Assembly: GCA_035530375.1 (NCBI GenBank)
Contig: DATKUY010000013.1
Coordinates: 1 to 64,000, forward strand
DNA length: 64,000 nt
Direction of reading: 5' to 3'
From: Sulfuricella sp035530375
Lineage (GTDB): Bacteria; Pseudomonadota; Gammaproteobacteria; Burkholderiales; Sulfuricellaceae
The notes below the pieces were generated by a model, which had not been told where the DNA came from, did not search any database, and worked only from the letters and a program-made list of their open reading frames with translations. Numbering within the stretch: the stretch's first letter is position 1; each line of letters begins with the position of its first letter. The position numbers and the translations under genes are program-made. This document shows, in pieces, positions 52,808 to 61,246 of this stretch.

Positions 52808-54766
52808 ATGGAATCTATCAAGGCGTTCGTTGCACACAGCTTCTCAGATGAAGATTCTGGTGTCGTTGCAGTGATACTGAAGTGTCTTGATAGAGTCGCC
52901 GAGCTTCATCCCAAATTCAGTTGGGCACATGCAGAACACCCAGAACCTTCATTAGTGGATGCAAAAGTTCTGTCGCTTATATCTGATAAAAATCTATTTA
53001 TCGGAATTTGTACAAAAAAAGAGCGCGTGGTTTTGCCATCAGCACTATCTCCAGGTTGGTTTGGGCTTGCTAGTAGTTCGCTTACTGCCAAGGAATCTGA
53101 TTTTGAGTGGAAGACATCAGATTGGATCATCCAAGAAATTGGACTCGCAATTGGCAGAGACATGAAGATTATTCTTCTAGTCGAAGAAAATACAAAATCG
53201 CCAGGTGCGCTACAAGGTAATTTGGAATATATCGAGTTCAGTCGGAATACACCTGAAAAGTGTTTTGACAAACTTCTCGGCATGATTGCTTCATTATCAC
53301 CCCGCGCTGCTAACACTTCCGTGTCAGAGCAGGAAGCCAATCCACAGAGTGGTCAAGACATCAATCCAATACAACTTCCTGCTGAAAACCATTGGACAAC
53401 ACATAAGCCTGATTGGATAACGGCTGATTACCAATTAGCCCTTTGGTGGTACATCCGCCAGAAGGATGAATCAGGAGAAAAGCGTATAACCGAGCTGTAT
53501 TACGCATCACCTGAAGGTGGTGATGACGAAAAAAGGAAGGAGTGGATAGCACACCAAGAAGCGTTGCATGTGATTCATGGCCGTGGTGATTTGGCAAAAC
53601 TTGAAAGATATTCCGCTGATTTGCCGATGAATAGTGCTATTGCCACTGATTTGGCATCAGGATACCTACACTATCAGGAGCACGACAAAGCGGCGAAAGC
53701 ATATTTGCTTGCGGCTGACACATGCAAGGATGAGCGTAAAAAAATTAAATTATTAGGGGATGCTGCATTAAATTATCTAAAAGCAGGAGATCAATCCCAA
53801 GCACGCGAGTTGGAAGCTCGCATGATTCAGCTAAGCGAAAAATCAGGGCAAGGTGAGATGGATGTACTGCAAGCCAAGAAGGATATCGCAGAGCAGGAAA
53901 AAGATGATGAAACAGCCTTGGCTGTATTAGAACGATTAATTGAAATTAATCCTGGCGACATTGATGCTCGCTTCTCATTAGCCTACAAGTATTCAGAAAT
54001 GGGCCGAGATAATTTGGCCGCATTCCATTATTCACGAATTCCGCCGGCGGAACGGAAATCATATGCATGGAATAATTTAGGTGTCACCTTGGAGAGGCTT
54101 GGTATGCCGATTAAGTCAGTCGCGGCATACAAAAGATCCGAAGAACTTGGAGAGACGCTTGCTATGAGTAATCTCGCTATAAAGCTCCGTAGTGCAGGTT
54201 TTGCCCAGGAAGCTCACAATACTCTTGATGCAGCGTTAAAAATAGCGGATCACCATAAAAACGTTGAGGTTACGCTTGCCTCAATTAAGGATGAGCAGGA
54301 TGCTGAGGACAAGAAAGAAACTGCAACTTATGAGAAGGCCAAGCCAATTTCCGAGTTCTACAGGCATTACGGCCGCTCATTGGTAAGAGCAGTGGCAAAT
54401 ATTGCCGGCAAATGGCAATCTCCAAACTGTCCATTGGTATTTACAGTAGATGGTGCAACAGTAAATGCAACTGGCTCATATGAAGTTCCTCGTTTGGGGG
54501 TGTTCGCAAATCCATTTGCAAAAAATAATTCTACGCCTTTGCAATTTATTGTGGAATACAAGGGGATCATTCAGGGCATGGCAATTGTCGGAACAGTGCA
54601 ACGCAGACCGGCAGAGGATGCGCCACAACAGATTGCTAGCGTATTGGCAAGTTCGGAACCCCATCCTTCTGTATTAATGTGGGTTTCGGAAGATTGTCTC
54701 AAAATTCATGTTCTTGAACGCAATGTTAACAGTGAACCAAAAATCCACGAATTCACGCGCGTTTGA
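52808..54766 (+). CDS. TIR-like domain plus TPR repeat protein, putative defence effector or sensor
   Basis: 652 residues, AT-rich. Residues 1-165 look TIR-like: AFVAHSFSDEDSGVV, then LVDAKVLSLISDKNLFIGICTKK and SDWIIQEIGLAIGRDMKIILLVEEN, the layout of bacterial TIR proteins that cleave NAD. A solenoid of TPR-like helices follows (about 200-500: AALAVLERLIEINPGDIDARFSLAYKYSEMG-like units), then a beta-rich C-terminal domain (about 510-652). Such TIR-TPR proteins act in abortive anti-phage defence. The catalytic Glu is a candidate (QEIG) but not proven. Confidence 0.72.
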   Translation: MESIKAFVAHSFSDEDSGVVAVILKCLDRVAELHPKFSWAHAEHPEPSLVDAKVLSLISDKNLFIGICTKKERVVLPSALSPGWFGLASSSLTAKESDFEWKTSDWIIQEIGLAIGRDMKIILLVEENTKSPGALQGNLEYIEFSRNTPEKCFDKLLGMIASLSPRAANTSVSEQEANPQSGQDINPIQLPAENHWTTHKPDWITADYQLALWWYIRQKDESGEKRITELYYASPEGGDDEKRKEWIAHQEALHVIHGRGDLAKLERYSADLPMNSAIATDLASGYLHYQEHDKAAKAYLLAADTCKDERKKIKLLGDAALNYLKAGDQSQARELEARMIQLSEKSGQGEMDVLQAKKDIAEQEKDDETALAVLERLIEINPGDIDARFSLAYKYSEMGRDNLAAFHYSRIPPAERKSYAWNNLGVTLERLGMPIKSVAAYKRSEELGETLAMSNLAIKLRSAGFAQEAHNTLDAALKIADHHKNVEVTLASIKDEQDAEDKKETATYEKAKPISEFYRHYGRSLVRAVANIAGKWQSPNCPLVFTVDGATVNATGSYEVPRLGVFANPFAKNNSTPLQFIVEYKGIIQGMAIVGTVQRRPAEDAPQQIASVLASSEPHPSVLMWVSEDCLKIHVLERNVNSEPKIHEFTRV

Positions 54767-54783
54767 TGTTTTTGAAAGATTTT

Positions 54784-54804
54784 GATACATAAAACGTATG
54801 TATC
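54784..54804 (+). terminator. short inverted repeat after the TIR gene
   Basis: GATACATA pairs with TATGTATC around a 5-base loop, 18 bp after the TIR gene stop. No T-run follows, so its role as a terminator is weak. Confidence 0.4.
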
Positions 54805-54971
54805 GCCTCAAAACTTGCGATGATCAAAGGCTAAAATAGGCCGAGCTCTCGCTGCCGCGTTGCGTGAAAGCGGCTCGGGACGATTCTCGCATCTATGGCC
54901 GGTGATGATGCCATTTTGACCACAACACCAATAATCATGTCAACGATCTTAGGCTAGCTGGAGACCTAGAG

Positions 54972-56117
54972 ATGGAAAAAGGAGGAACACATATTGAGCC
55001 AGACCGAATCACGGCTGTAGTTGAGGGATACTTCCGCATTCCGGCTGTCTGGATTGGTGCCGCGCCGTCCGATCACACAGGCGAGTTAGGTATTAACCTC
55101 GGTCGGCAAATTGCCCTCAGGACAACACTTTCATGTGGCATCGAAGCATATGCAATGCGGAATGGCATGTTCCTGTTTGACTTTCTAAAGAGTAGCGTTG
55201 GAGAAGTGGTACGCGTACCGGGTTACGAAAGGCCTGCGACTCTTCCACATACTCCACCTCGCACACATGCCGTGGCGGGGGCGAAGGCAGAGCAAATTAG
55301 CCTGCTCCGGGCTCAGATCATGAACGTGCATCAGGCTTGTTTGATCTCATCAGAAGCGATTGTGAAGCACAGGTCAGCTGCCATGGGTTTTCCGGTGACG
55401 GCATGGAGCACCGTTAAGTCAATTGGTATTTCTCAACCGGTGCCGTATCACGACGATGTAGAGGATGTCCATGCTCTTGCGCGCAACGTTCTTGAAGGAA
55501 AATATGCACCCGCGTTCGTGTCACGGCAGCGGAGGATTATAGAGCCGGAGGTTGTGGCCCACTCTTTTCGAACGCTCGACTATATCCTCTCTCTCGAAGG
55601 CGGACAATATGTACCAATCGTAGAAGCTGCGTATCAGTCTGCTTGCCGATCAGTAGAGCTCCGATTTGGTGAGAGTATCGCAATTGGGTGGACAGTCTGC
55701 GAACAACTGATTTCGCAGGAATGGAAGGACCTGCTTGCGAAGAATGAATCGGCGAGAACCGAAGACAGAAAGATGTCGCGTGACCGCCGCAAAAAGCTAC
55801 TTGGAAGGGACTACACAGCGTCTGTCATGGTCGAGATGCTTGAACTTAGCGGAAAGCTTACTGGAGAGATTTACAAGAACCTCGAGACGACACGAAAGGC
55901 CAGGAACAATTGGGCGCATGACATGGCGGTTCCCTCTGGGAGAGACGTGTTTGCGTGCCAGTTGGCTATAAAGGAACTACTCTCTCGGAAGGGAATCCAC
56001 TTATCTCTTCAATCCGGATTCCGCGGTGCTGGAGGAGCCGCTTGGCCATTGTGGATATTCCAGCAGGTGCATGGCAATGATGTGCCGGGCTTCACCTCCG
56101 ATCCCGAAAACGCATGA
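54972..56117 (+). CDS. hypothetical protein with C-terminal HEPN-like RNase motif
   Basis: 381 residues without membrane segments. Near the C-terminus a helical stretch contains TTRKARNNWAHDMAVP, an R-x4-H motif (RNNWAH) as found in HEPN ribonucleases. The N-terminal region (about 1-200) is unassigned. HEPN enzymes are toxins or defence effectors. GGAGA precedes the ATG at 54972. A HEPN assignment from one motif needs structure or profile support. Confidence 0.5.
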   Translation: MEKGGTHIEPDRITAVVEGYFRIPAVWIGAAPSDHTGELGINLGRQIALRTTLSCGIEAYAMRNGMFLFDFLKSSVGEVVRVPGYERPATLPHTPPRTHAVAGAKAEQISLLRAQIMNVHQACLISSEAIVKHRSAAMGFPVTAWSTVKSIGISQPVPYHDDVEDVHALARNVLEGKYAPAFVSRQRRIIEPEVVAHSFRTLDYILSLEGGQYVPIVEAAYQSACRSVELRFGESIAIGWTVCEQLISQEWKDLLAKNESARTEDRKMSRDRRKKLLGRDYTASVMVEMLELSGKLTGEIYKNLETTRKARNNWAHDMAVPSGRDVFACQLAIKELLSRKGIHLSLQSGFRGAGGAAWPLWIFQQVHGNDVPGFTSDPENA

Positions 56118-56314
56118 TCTGCGATTCTTTGGCGCGGGCAGTAAATTATTCGTAACTCCTAACTCTTTGCCCGAGCATATCTCTACAGGCAACCCAAAGC
56201 GCCCATCAAAGATTGAGAAGTGCCCTGTGATTCGGAGACTATTCACTTTATTCTAAATATGCTCGCGACCGGACTATTTTCGGAGTGGGTTTATCCAAGA
56301 GGTGAGCCTCATGA

Positions 56315-56330
56315 GTTGGTCATGACCAAC
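56315..56330. promoter_or_regulatory. palindromic operator candidate, copy 2
   Basis: GTTGGTCATGACCAAC is a perfect 16-bp palindrome. It differs from copy 1 only by a paired A/T swap (GGAC/GTCC to GGTC/GACC). Confidence 0.6.
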
Positions 56331-56453
56331 GTTTTTCTTTCCGTAGTAGCTAATGCAGGATAGACAAATGTGTTACATTTGGGTGTATTTGTTGTATGAG
56401 TTAGTAAATTGAGGCGCTGCAAATGGGCGGGCAGATTGCCCATCAACAAACAT

Positions 56454-56467
56454 TTGGACATGTCCAA
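56454..56467. promoter_or_regulatory. palindromic operator candidate, copy 3
   Basis: TTGGACATGTCCAA, a perfect 14-bp palindrome 44 bp before the mobC-like start, is identical in its core to copy 1. Confidence 0.65.
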
Positions 56468-56511
56468 CAAACGGTTGAAGCCCTGTTTTATATCCGACAA
56501 GGAAAGACGCT

Positions 56512-57057
56512 GTGCCCAAAAAACCATATCTCAAAAGTGACGTGACGCAAGAAATGAAGGATCAGTTTGCGGCAAAGGCAAGGGAATTGGGGCGAACTGA
56601 AGCAGGCCTTCTACGGCTTCTCATAGAAACGTTTCTGAAGACAAACCCCGTTGAAGTTGAGATTCCCGCTCCCACGGAAACAAAAGACAACTATTTGCCA
56701 GTGAGATTAAGCTCCGCCACAAAAGGGGCATTGCTAAAGAGGGCCTCTGAGCATCGGATGAAAACCGGCCCTTATGTTCTGGCATTGTTAAGGGCACACC
56801 TGTCACAGAAACCATCTTTTACGGAAATTGAGTTGGAGGTGTTGCGCCAAACGAATAACGAGCTTACTGCCATTGGCCGAAACGTGAACCAAATTGCGCG
56901 TGCCTTGAATATATCAATAGATAATGTGCACTTGGTTAAAGCAAATGAAATGGAGTCAGTGGCAAGGAAGGTAAAGGAATGTCGGGATTATGTTCGCAAC
57001 CTGATAAGGGCGAATCTTGCCTCATGGGGGATCGAGCGTGATAAAGAAAAATACTGA
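56512..57057 (+). CDS. MobC-like plasmid mobilisation accessory protein
   Basis: 181 residues from a GTG start behind AAGGAAA. An N-terminal ribbon-helix-helix-like part (LKSDVTQEMKDQFAAKARELG) repeats loosely at about 60-95, and the MobC motif LTAIGRNVNQIARALN lies near 125. It should bind oriT and help a relaxase nick DNA. No intact relaxase gene follows. The next gene is a HEPN-like protein. Confidence 0.78.
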   Translation: MPKKPYLKSDVTQEMKDQFAAKARELGRTEAGLLRLLIETFLKTNPVEVEIPAPTETKDNYLPVRLSSATKGALLKRASEHRMKTGPYVLALLRAHLSQKPSFTEIELEVLRQTNNELTAIGRNVNQIARALNISIDNVHLVKANEMESVARKVKECRDYVRNLIRANLASWGIERDKEKY

Positions 57058-57145
57058 AATGCTAGCATTTCAACTTGTGCCGCACTAAGAGCTGTTCAGC
57101 TCAAATCGGTTAGTCCCGCATTAAGGAGCAAGAGGAGGTCTCACG

Positions 57146-57955
57146 ATGCAAAAAATCTCGTGGGTAGTGCTACGGCAGTTAGAGGCATTGCGGGAATCCG
57201 TGGCCTTTACGCTCAATGGCGGTGCCATTGATATAGGAACAGGAAAACCAGATGAATACATAGCTGCGTGGCTAACAAGCCAAGGTGTAGAACCTATCTA
57301 CCGGCATCACGTTGATGAAGATTGCCACGTCTTGCACATGCTATCAACAATTGAGAACGCTGTGGCCGAACACGGAGTAAATCAGCACCTTGTCCGACTC
57401 GCTGGCAAGCGGTCACGCTTCAGTGAAACTGATGTCGGGTTTGAGCGCGGCAGTACGGGTTGGGATCGCCTACCAAATTTCATAACGAGCTCGGCATTGG
57501 TTCGACTGCTTGGCGCGTTGGAGCAGTTTGAGATTGATGTTCTAAAGGCTCTCCTCTACTATCGCCCTGCGGGTAAGGAACATGTCAACGATGCGGCGGC
57601 TTACACGGTCGTTGATTTGGCCGTTGTAACTGAGCCGCCAGACCGAAATGATCGTTACGCAATGCCAGCTTTGTGGTCTTGGGTCAAAAAATCGGCGGAA
57701 AATTCGGTTGAGCGAAGGAAGTTTTTCAAAAGTGTTTTTGACATCGAGTGCTTCCCTTCTTCTTTCGGTTCCCGGAAGCCCTCTGAGATTCGTAAGTACT
57801 ACCAGAGTCTTTATGAAAAAAGAAACTCCCTTGCGCATGGAAGGGAGCGTATCGACGTGACATTGGCGGAGTATTGCAAAGCCGAGGCATTTGTCTTAAG
57901 CCTTGTAATGCACCTCTCAACTGCTTGCGAGGACCGATACAACCTGGGCATATAA
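57146..57955 (+). CDS. HEPN-domain protein (RiboL-PSP-like)
   Basis: 269 residues, soluble. The C-terminal helical domain contains YYQSLYEKRNSLAHGRERID, with RNSLAH as the R-x4-H ribonuclease motif of HEPN proteins. The N-terminal half (VVLRQLEALRESVAFTLNGG...) is helical too. A strong AGGAGG precedes the ATG. It lies between mobC and the integrase, a usual site for cargo. It may be an RNase toxin, and no clear antitoxin gene is adjacent. Confidence 0.6.
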   Translation: MQKISWVVLRQLEALRESVAFTLNGGAIDIGTGKPDEYIAAWLTSQGVEPIYRHHVDEDCHVLHMLSTIENAVAEHGVNQHLVRLAGKRSRFSETDVGFERGSTGWDRLPNFITSSALVRLLGALEQFEIDVLKALLYYRPAGKEHVNDAAAYTVVDLAVVTEPPDRNDRYAMPALWSWVKKSAENSVERRKFFKSVFDIECFPSSFGSRKPSEIRKYYQSLYEKRNSLAHGRERIDVTLAEYCKAEAFVLSLVMHLSTACEDRYNLGI

Positions 57956-58040
57956 CCGCGTTGAATGGGGTTGATGGATTAGTCTGAACAGCCTTATTGA
58001 TTACATGGAGTGTCACATGCGAATTTCACAAGCATGCCTG

Positions 58041-59087
58041 TTACGAGCCACACAATTTATCAAACTTCTCGCAAAGATTTTCAGTTCTCAAATGGGTGTA
58101 TCTCCTCAGCATCTGCATGGATTTGTGCCCACTGATCGCCGACACTTCCTGATCGGACAAACCGGCTTCAACCAGCCGACTTACCGCCTCATGGCGCAAG
58201 TCATGGAAATGCAGATCTGCGAATCCCTCCTGCTTTTTGAGATTTGCCCATAGCTTGGTGATGACATAGGGCCGGCGCTTTTTATCCCGTCCTGGCTCGC
58301 CATAGAAGACCAGATCGGTATCAATCGGTCTGATCGGGTTATCTAGCGCAGCACGCATGGCTTCTCGCGCCTCCGGCCATAGGAGAGGAACGGTACGCGA
58401 ATCCCCGTTTTTTGTGTCTTTAAGCAGAATGGTACGTTTCTTCAGATCGACCTGGTTGCGCTTGAGATTTTGGATTTCGCCGGATCGCATACCCGTATAG
58501 AGCGCCAATCGCACCATCCAGCCAAACATCGGGTTGCTATGCGCGTCTGCCGCCGCAAGAAGGCGCTCACACTCTTCAGCCGTCAACCTTCTGTCGCGGC
58601 CCTCACCTGGTGAGGGCTTCCGAATATTGGCCACGGGGTTATAGGTAAGCCCTACACGCCATTCCCTGATTGCGGTCGTGAATAGGTGGCTTAGAAGGGC
58701 AAGCTCGAGGCGCACGGTGTTATTGCTCTTGCCCTCTGCGATCCGCTTGTCGCGATAATCGGCAATCAGATCGGGCGTAACAACCGCCAGGGAATACTTG
58801 CCGAGTGCAGCGCGCAGCTGGTTGGATTTTTTTAGTTCCGCCTCTTGGGTGCTGGCCTTCTTCGTCGGCGTCACTTCGCGTAAATAACGATCCAGAGCCT
58901 TAGCCACGGTCATCTGTTCAGCCGGGGAACGTTGGACATAAGCACCCCGAACCATTTCATCTTCTGTCCGTCTTGCCCAATCCTCGGCATCCCGTTTTAT
59001 TCTGAAAGCTTTTTTTACTGGCGGCCATCCGGCCTTCCGAATAATAGCCTTCCAGGTGCCTGCCGGAGTCTTGATAATGGTCGCCAT
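58041..59087 (-). CDS. tyrosine-family integrase of the island
   Basis: 348 residues. The N-terminal arm-binding (AP2-like) domain is at about 1-55 (TPAGTWKAIIRKAGWPPVKKAF), the core-binding domain at about 60-155, and the catalytic domain follows with R (ALYTGMRSGEI), K (KDTKNGDSR), HxxR (HDLRHEAVSR) and H/Y (SGHKSMQMLRRYTH). It integrates and excises the element at the tRNA. The ATG at 59087 follows GAGGGG; a longer frame to 59201 runs into the att site. It points toward the island interior. Confidence 0.95.
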   Translation of the reverse strand: MATIIKTPAGTWKAIIRKAGWPPVKKAFRIKRDAEDWARRTEDEMVRGAYVQRSPAEQMTVAKALDRYLREVTPTKKASTQEAELKKSNQLRAALGKYSLAVVTPDLIADYRDKRIAEGKSNNTVRLELALLSHLFTTAIREWRVGLTYNPVANIRKPSPGEGRDRRLTAEECERLLAAADAHSNPMFGWMVRLALYTGMRSGEIQNLKRNQVDLKKRTILLKDTKNGDSRTVPLLWPEAREAMRAALDNPIRPIDTDLVFYGEPGRDKKRRPYVITKLWANLKKQEGFADLHFHDLRHEAVSRLVEAGLSDQEVSAISGHKSMQMLRRYTHLRTENLCEKFDKLCGS

Positions 59088-59108
59088 CTTTCCCCTCTCG
59101 AATAGCTC

Positions 59109-59129
59109 ACTGTACCCAATACTGTACCC
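59109..59129. promoter_or_regulatory. candidate integrase arm-binding sites, right end
   Basis: Two ACTGTACCC copies, 12 bp apart, sit between the integrase start and the tRNA terminator. A matching TGTACCAATACTGTACCC lies at 43559-43576 inside the left end, so the two pairs would flank the core in the circular form. Confidence 0.5.
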
Positions 59130-59141
59130 GCGAGGGAAATA

Positions 59142-59169
59142 AAAAACAAATGGGCCATGTCGAAACGAC

Positions 59170-59187
<18 letters not shown>
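59142..59187 (-). terminator. tRNA terminator supplied by the island
   Basis: On the minus strand, ACAATGGGCTATGTCG pairs with CGACATGGCCCATTTGT around TTTC and is followed by TTTTTT. It lies just after the tRNA 3' end. Confidence 0.8.
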
Positions 59188-59264
<77 letters not shown>

Positions 59265-59298
59265 GAAAAGCTTGCCTCGCGACGATGCCTGGCCCGAC

Positions 59299-61179
59299 TC
59301 AGGCTTCATTGTCCAAGAAGCTGCGCAAACGCTCCGAGCGTGAGGGGTGGCGCAGCTTGCGCAGGGCCTTGGCTTCGATCTGGCGGATGCGTTCGCGGGT
59401 GACGTCGAATTGCTTGCCGACCTCCTCCAACGTGTGGTCGGTATTCATCTCGATGCCGAAGCGCATGCGTAGCACCTTTGCCTCACGCGGGGTCAGGGAC
59501 TCCAGCACTTCCTTGGTAGCCTCGCGCAGGGACGCATACAGTGCCGCGTCTGCCGGCGCCAGCGTGGCCAGGTCCTCGATGAAGTCGCCCAGATGCGAAT
59601 CCTCGTCGTCGCCGATCGGCGTCTCCATGGAAATCGGCTCCTTGGAAATCTTGAGGATTTTGCGTATTTTTTCCTCTGGCATTTCCATCTTGGTCGCCAA
59701 CTCCGCCGGGTCAGGCTCCTGCCCGGTTTCCTGCAGTATCTGCCGGGAGATGCGGTTCATCTTGTTGATGGTTTCGATCATATGCACCGGGATGCGGATG
59801 GTGCGCGCCTGGTCGGCGATGGAACGGGTAATCGCCTGACGGATCCACCATGTGGCATAGGTGGAAAACTTGTAACCGCGGCGGTATTCGAACTTGTCCA
59901 CCGCCTTCATCAGGCCGATATTGCCTTCCTGGATCAGGTCGAGGAACTGCAGGCCGCGGTTGGTGTATTTCTTGGCGATGGAAATCACCAGCCGCAGGTT
60001 GGCCTCGATCATCTCGCGCTTGGCGCGGCGCGCCTTGGCTTCGCCGGTGGACATCTGGCGGTTGATTTCCTTGAGGTCCTTGATCGGAATCCGCACCCGT
60101 TCCTGCAAATCCAGCAGGCGCTGCTGCTGGTCCACGATGGCATGCTGGAAGCGCGACAGCTTCTCGCTGTAGGGCTTTTTGGCCGCCATTTCCTCAATCA
60201 CCCACTCCAGGTTGCTTTCGTTACCGGGGAAAGTCTTGATGAAGTAAGGACGCGGCATACCGGATTTGGTCACACACAGGGACATGATCTCGCGTTCGTA
60301 GCCACGCACTTCTTCCACCAGGGAGCGCAGGCTTTCGCACAGGAATTCCACCTGCTTGGCAGAAAAGCGGATGGACAAAAGCTCGTTCGAAACCTGTTCC
60401 TGCCAATCCTTGTATGCCTTTGGTCTGGGGCCTTTCTTGGCCAGCGCTTGCTGCATCTTGCCGAATGCCTTGCTGATAACGGCGAAGCGCTCCAGCGTAT
60501 CAAGCTTGAGCTGGGCCAGATTGGCAGCGGCCACCGCAGCACCGGCCGCCTCTTCTTCCTCTTCCGTCAATTCCTCATCGCTCTCGGCTTCCGCCTCCAT
60601 AGCGGAATCAGCCATATCCTCGCCGAGTTCCCCGTCCGCGTTCAGCAGGCCATCGACCAGTTCATCCACGCGCATTTCATCGCGTTCGATCTTGTCCGCC
60701 AGTTCAAGCAGTTCGATGATGATGGTCGGGCAGGCGGAAATCGCCTGCACCATGTGCTTCAGGCCCTCTTCGATACGCTTGGCGATTTCGATCTCGCCTT
60801 CGCGGGTGAGCAGTTCGACCGAGCCCATTTCACGCATGTACATACGCACCGGATCCGTGGTGCGGCCAAATTCGGAATCGACGGTGGAGAGCGCCGCCTC
60901 GGCCTCCGCCACAACATCCTCGTCGGCCACTGCCGGCGCAGCATCGGACATGAGCATGGTTTCTGCGTCAGGCGCCTCGTCGCAAACGGAAATCCCCATG
61001 TCGCCGATCATACTGACGATACCTTCGATCTGCTCGGCGTCGAGCATATCGTCCGGCAGGTGGTCGTTGATCTCGGCGTAGGTCAGGTAGCCGCGCTCCT
61101 TGCCTAGAACAACCAGGTTCTTCAAGCGCATGCGCCTTGCATCAACGTCGTTTTCCGGTTTGTCGTTTTCAATCGCCAT
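59299..61179 (-). CDS. rpoD: primary sigma factor RpoD (sigma 70)
   Basis: 626 residues. Region 1.1 is at the N-terminus (LVVLGKERGYLTYAEINDHLPDD), a long acidic non-conserved insert follows (about 190-240, EEEEEAAGAAVA), then regions 2 (NLRLVISIAKKYTNRGLQFLDLIQEGNIGL), 3 and 4 (RFGIEMNTDHTLEEVGKQFDVTRERIRQIEAKALRKLR). It directs RNA polymerase to housekeeping promoters. It ends the rpsU-yqeY-dnaG-rpoD block and stops 35 bp from the tRNA. Confidence 0.98.
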   Translation of the reverse strand: MAIENDKPENDVDARRMRLKNLVVLGKERGYLTYAEINDHLPDDMLDAEQIEGIVSMIGDMGISVCDEAPDAETMLMSDAAPAVADEDVVAEAEAALSTVDSEFGRTTDPVRMYMREMGSVELLTREGEIEIAKRIEEGLKHMVQAISACPTIIIELLELADKIERDEMRVDELVDGLLNADGELGEDMADSAMEAEAESDEELTEEEEEAAGAAVAAANLAQLKLDTLERFAVISKAFGKMQQALAKKGPRPKAYKDWQEQVSNELLSIRFSAKQVEFLCESLRSLVEEVRGYEREIMSLCVTKSGMPRPYFIKTFPGNESNLEWVIEEMAAKKPYSEKLSRFQHAIVDQQQRLLDLQERVRIPIKDLKEINRQMSTGEAKARRAKREMIEANLRLVISIAKKYTNRGLQFLDLIQEGNIGLMKAVDKFEYRRGYKFSTYATWWIRQAITRSIADQARTIRIPVHMIETINKMNRISRQILQETGQEPDPAELATKMEMPEEKIRKILKISKEPISMETPIGDDEDSHLGDFIEDLATLAPADAALYASLREATKEVLESLTPREAKVLRMRFGIEMNTDHTLEEVGKQFDVTRERIRQIEAKALRKLRHPSRSERLRSFLDNEA

Positions 61180-61246
61180 AACATTCTGTTCCTGCTGAGG
61201 ATTTCATTACAAAAAAATTTCCGAATTATACACTATTTCCGGGCGA

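Larger units (their letters stand above)
56118..56511. other. mobC upstream region, candidate oriT
   Basis: No gene is seen. It contains two palindromes (56315-56330 and 56454-56467), a hairpin ATGGGC...GCCCAT (about 56422-56442) and T/G-rich DNA around 56380. In mobilisable plasmids the origin of transfer lies just before the mobC-type gene. Confidence 0.45.

Noticed and set aside
56422..56442. A definite oriT nick site
   Set aside because: There is a small hairpin upstream of mobC, but I cannot identify a nick motif by eye.
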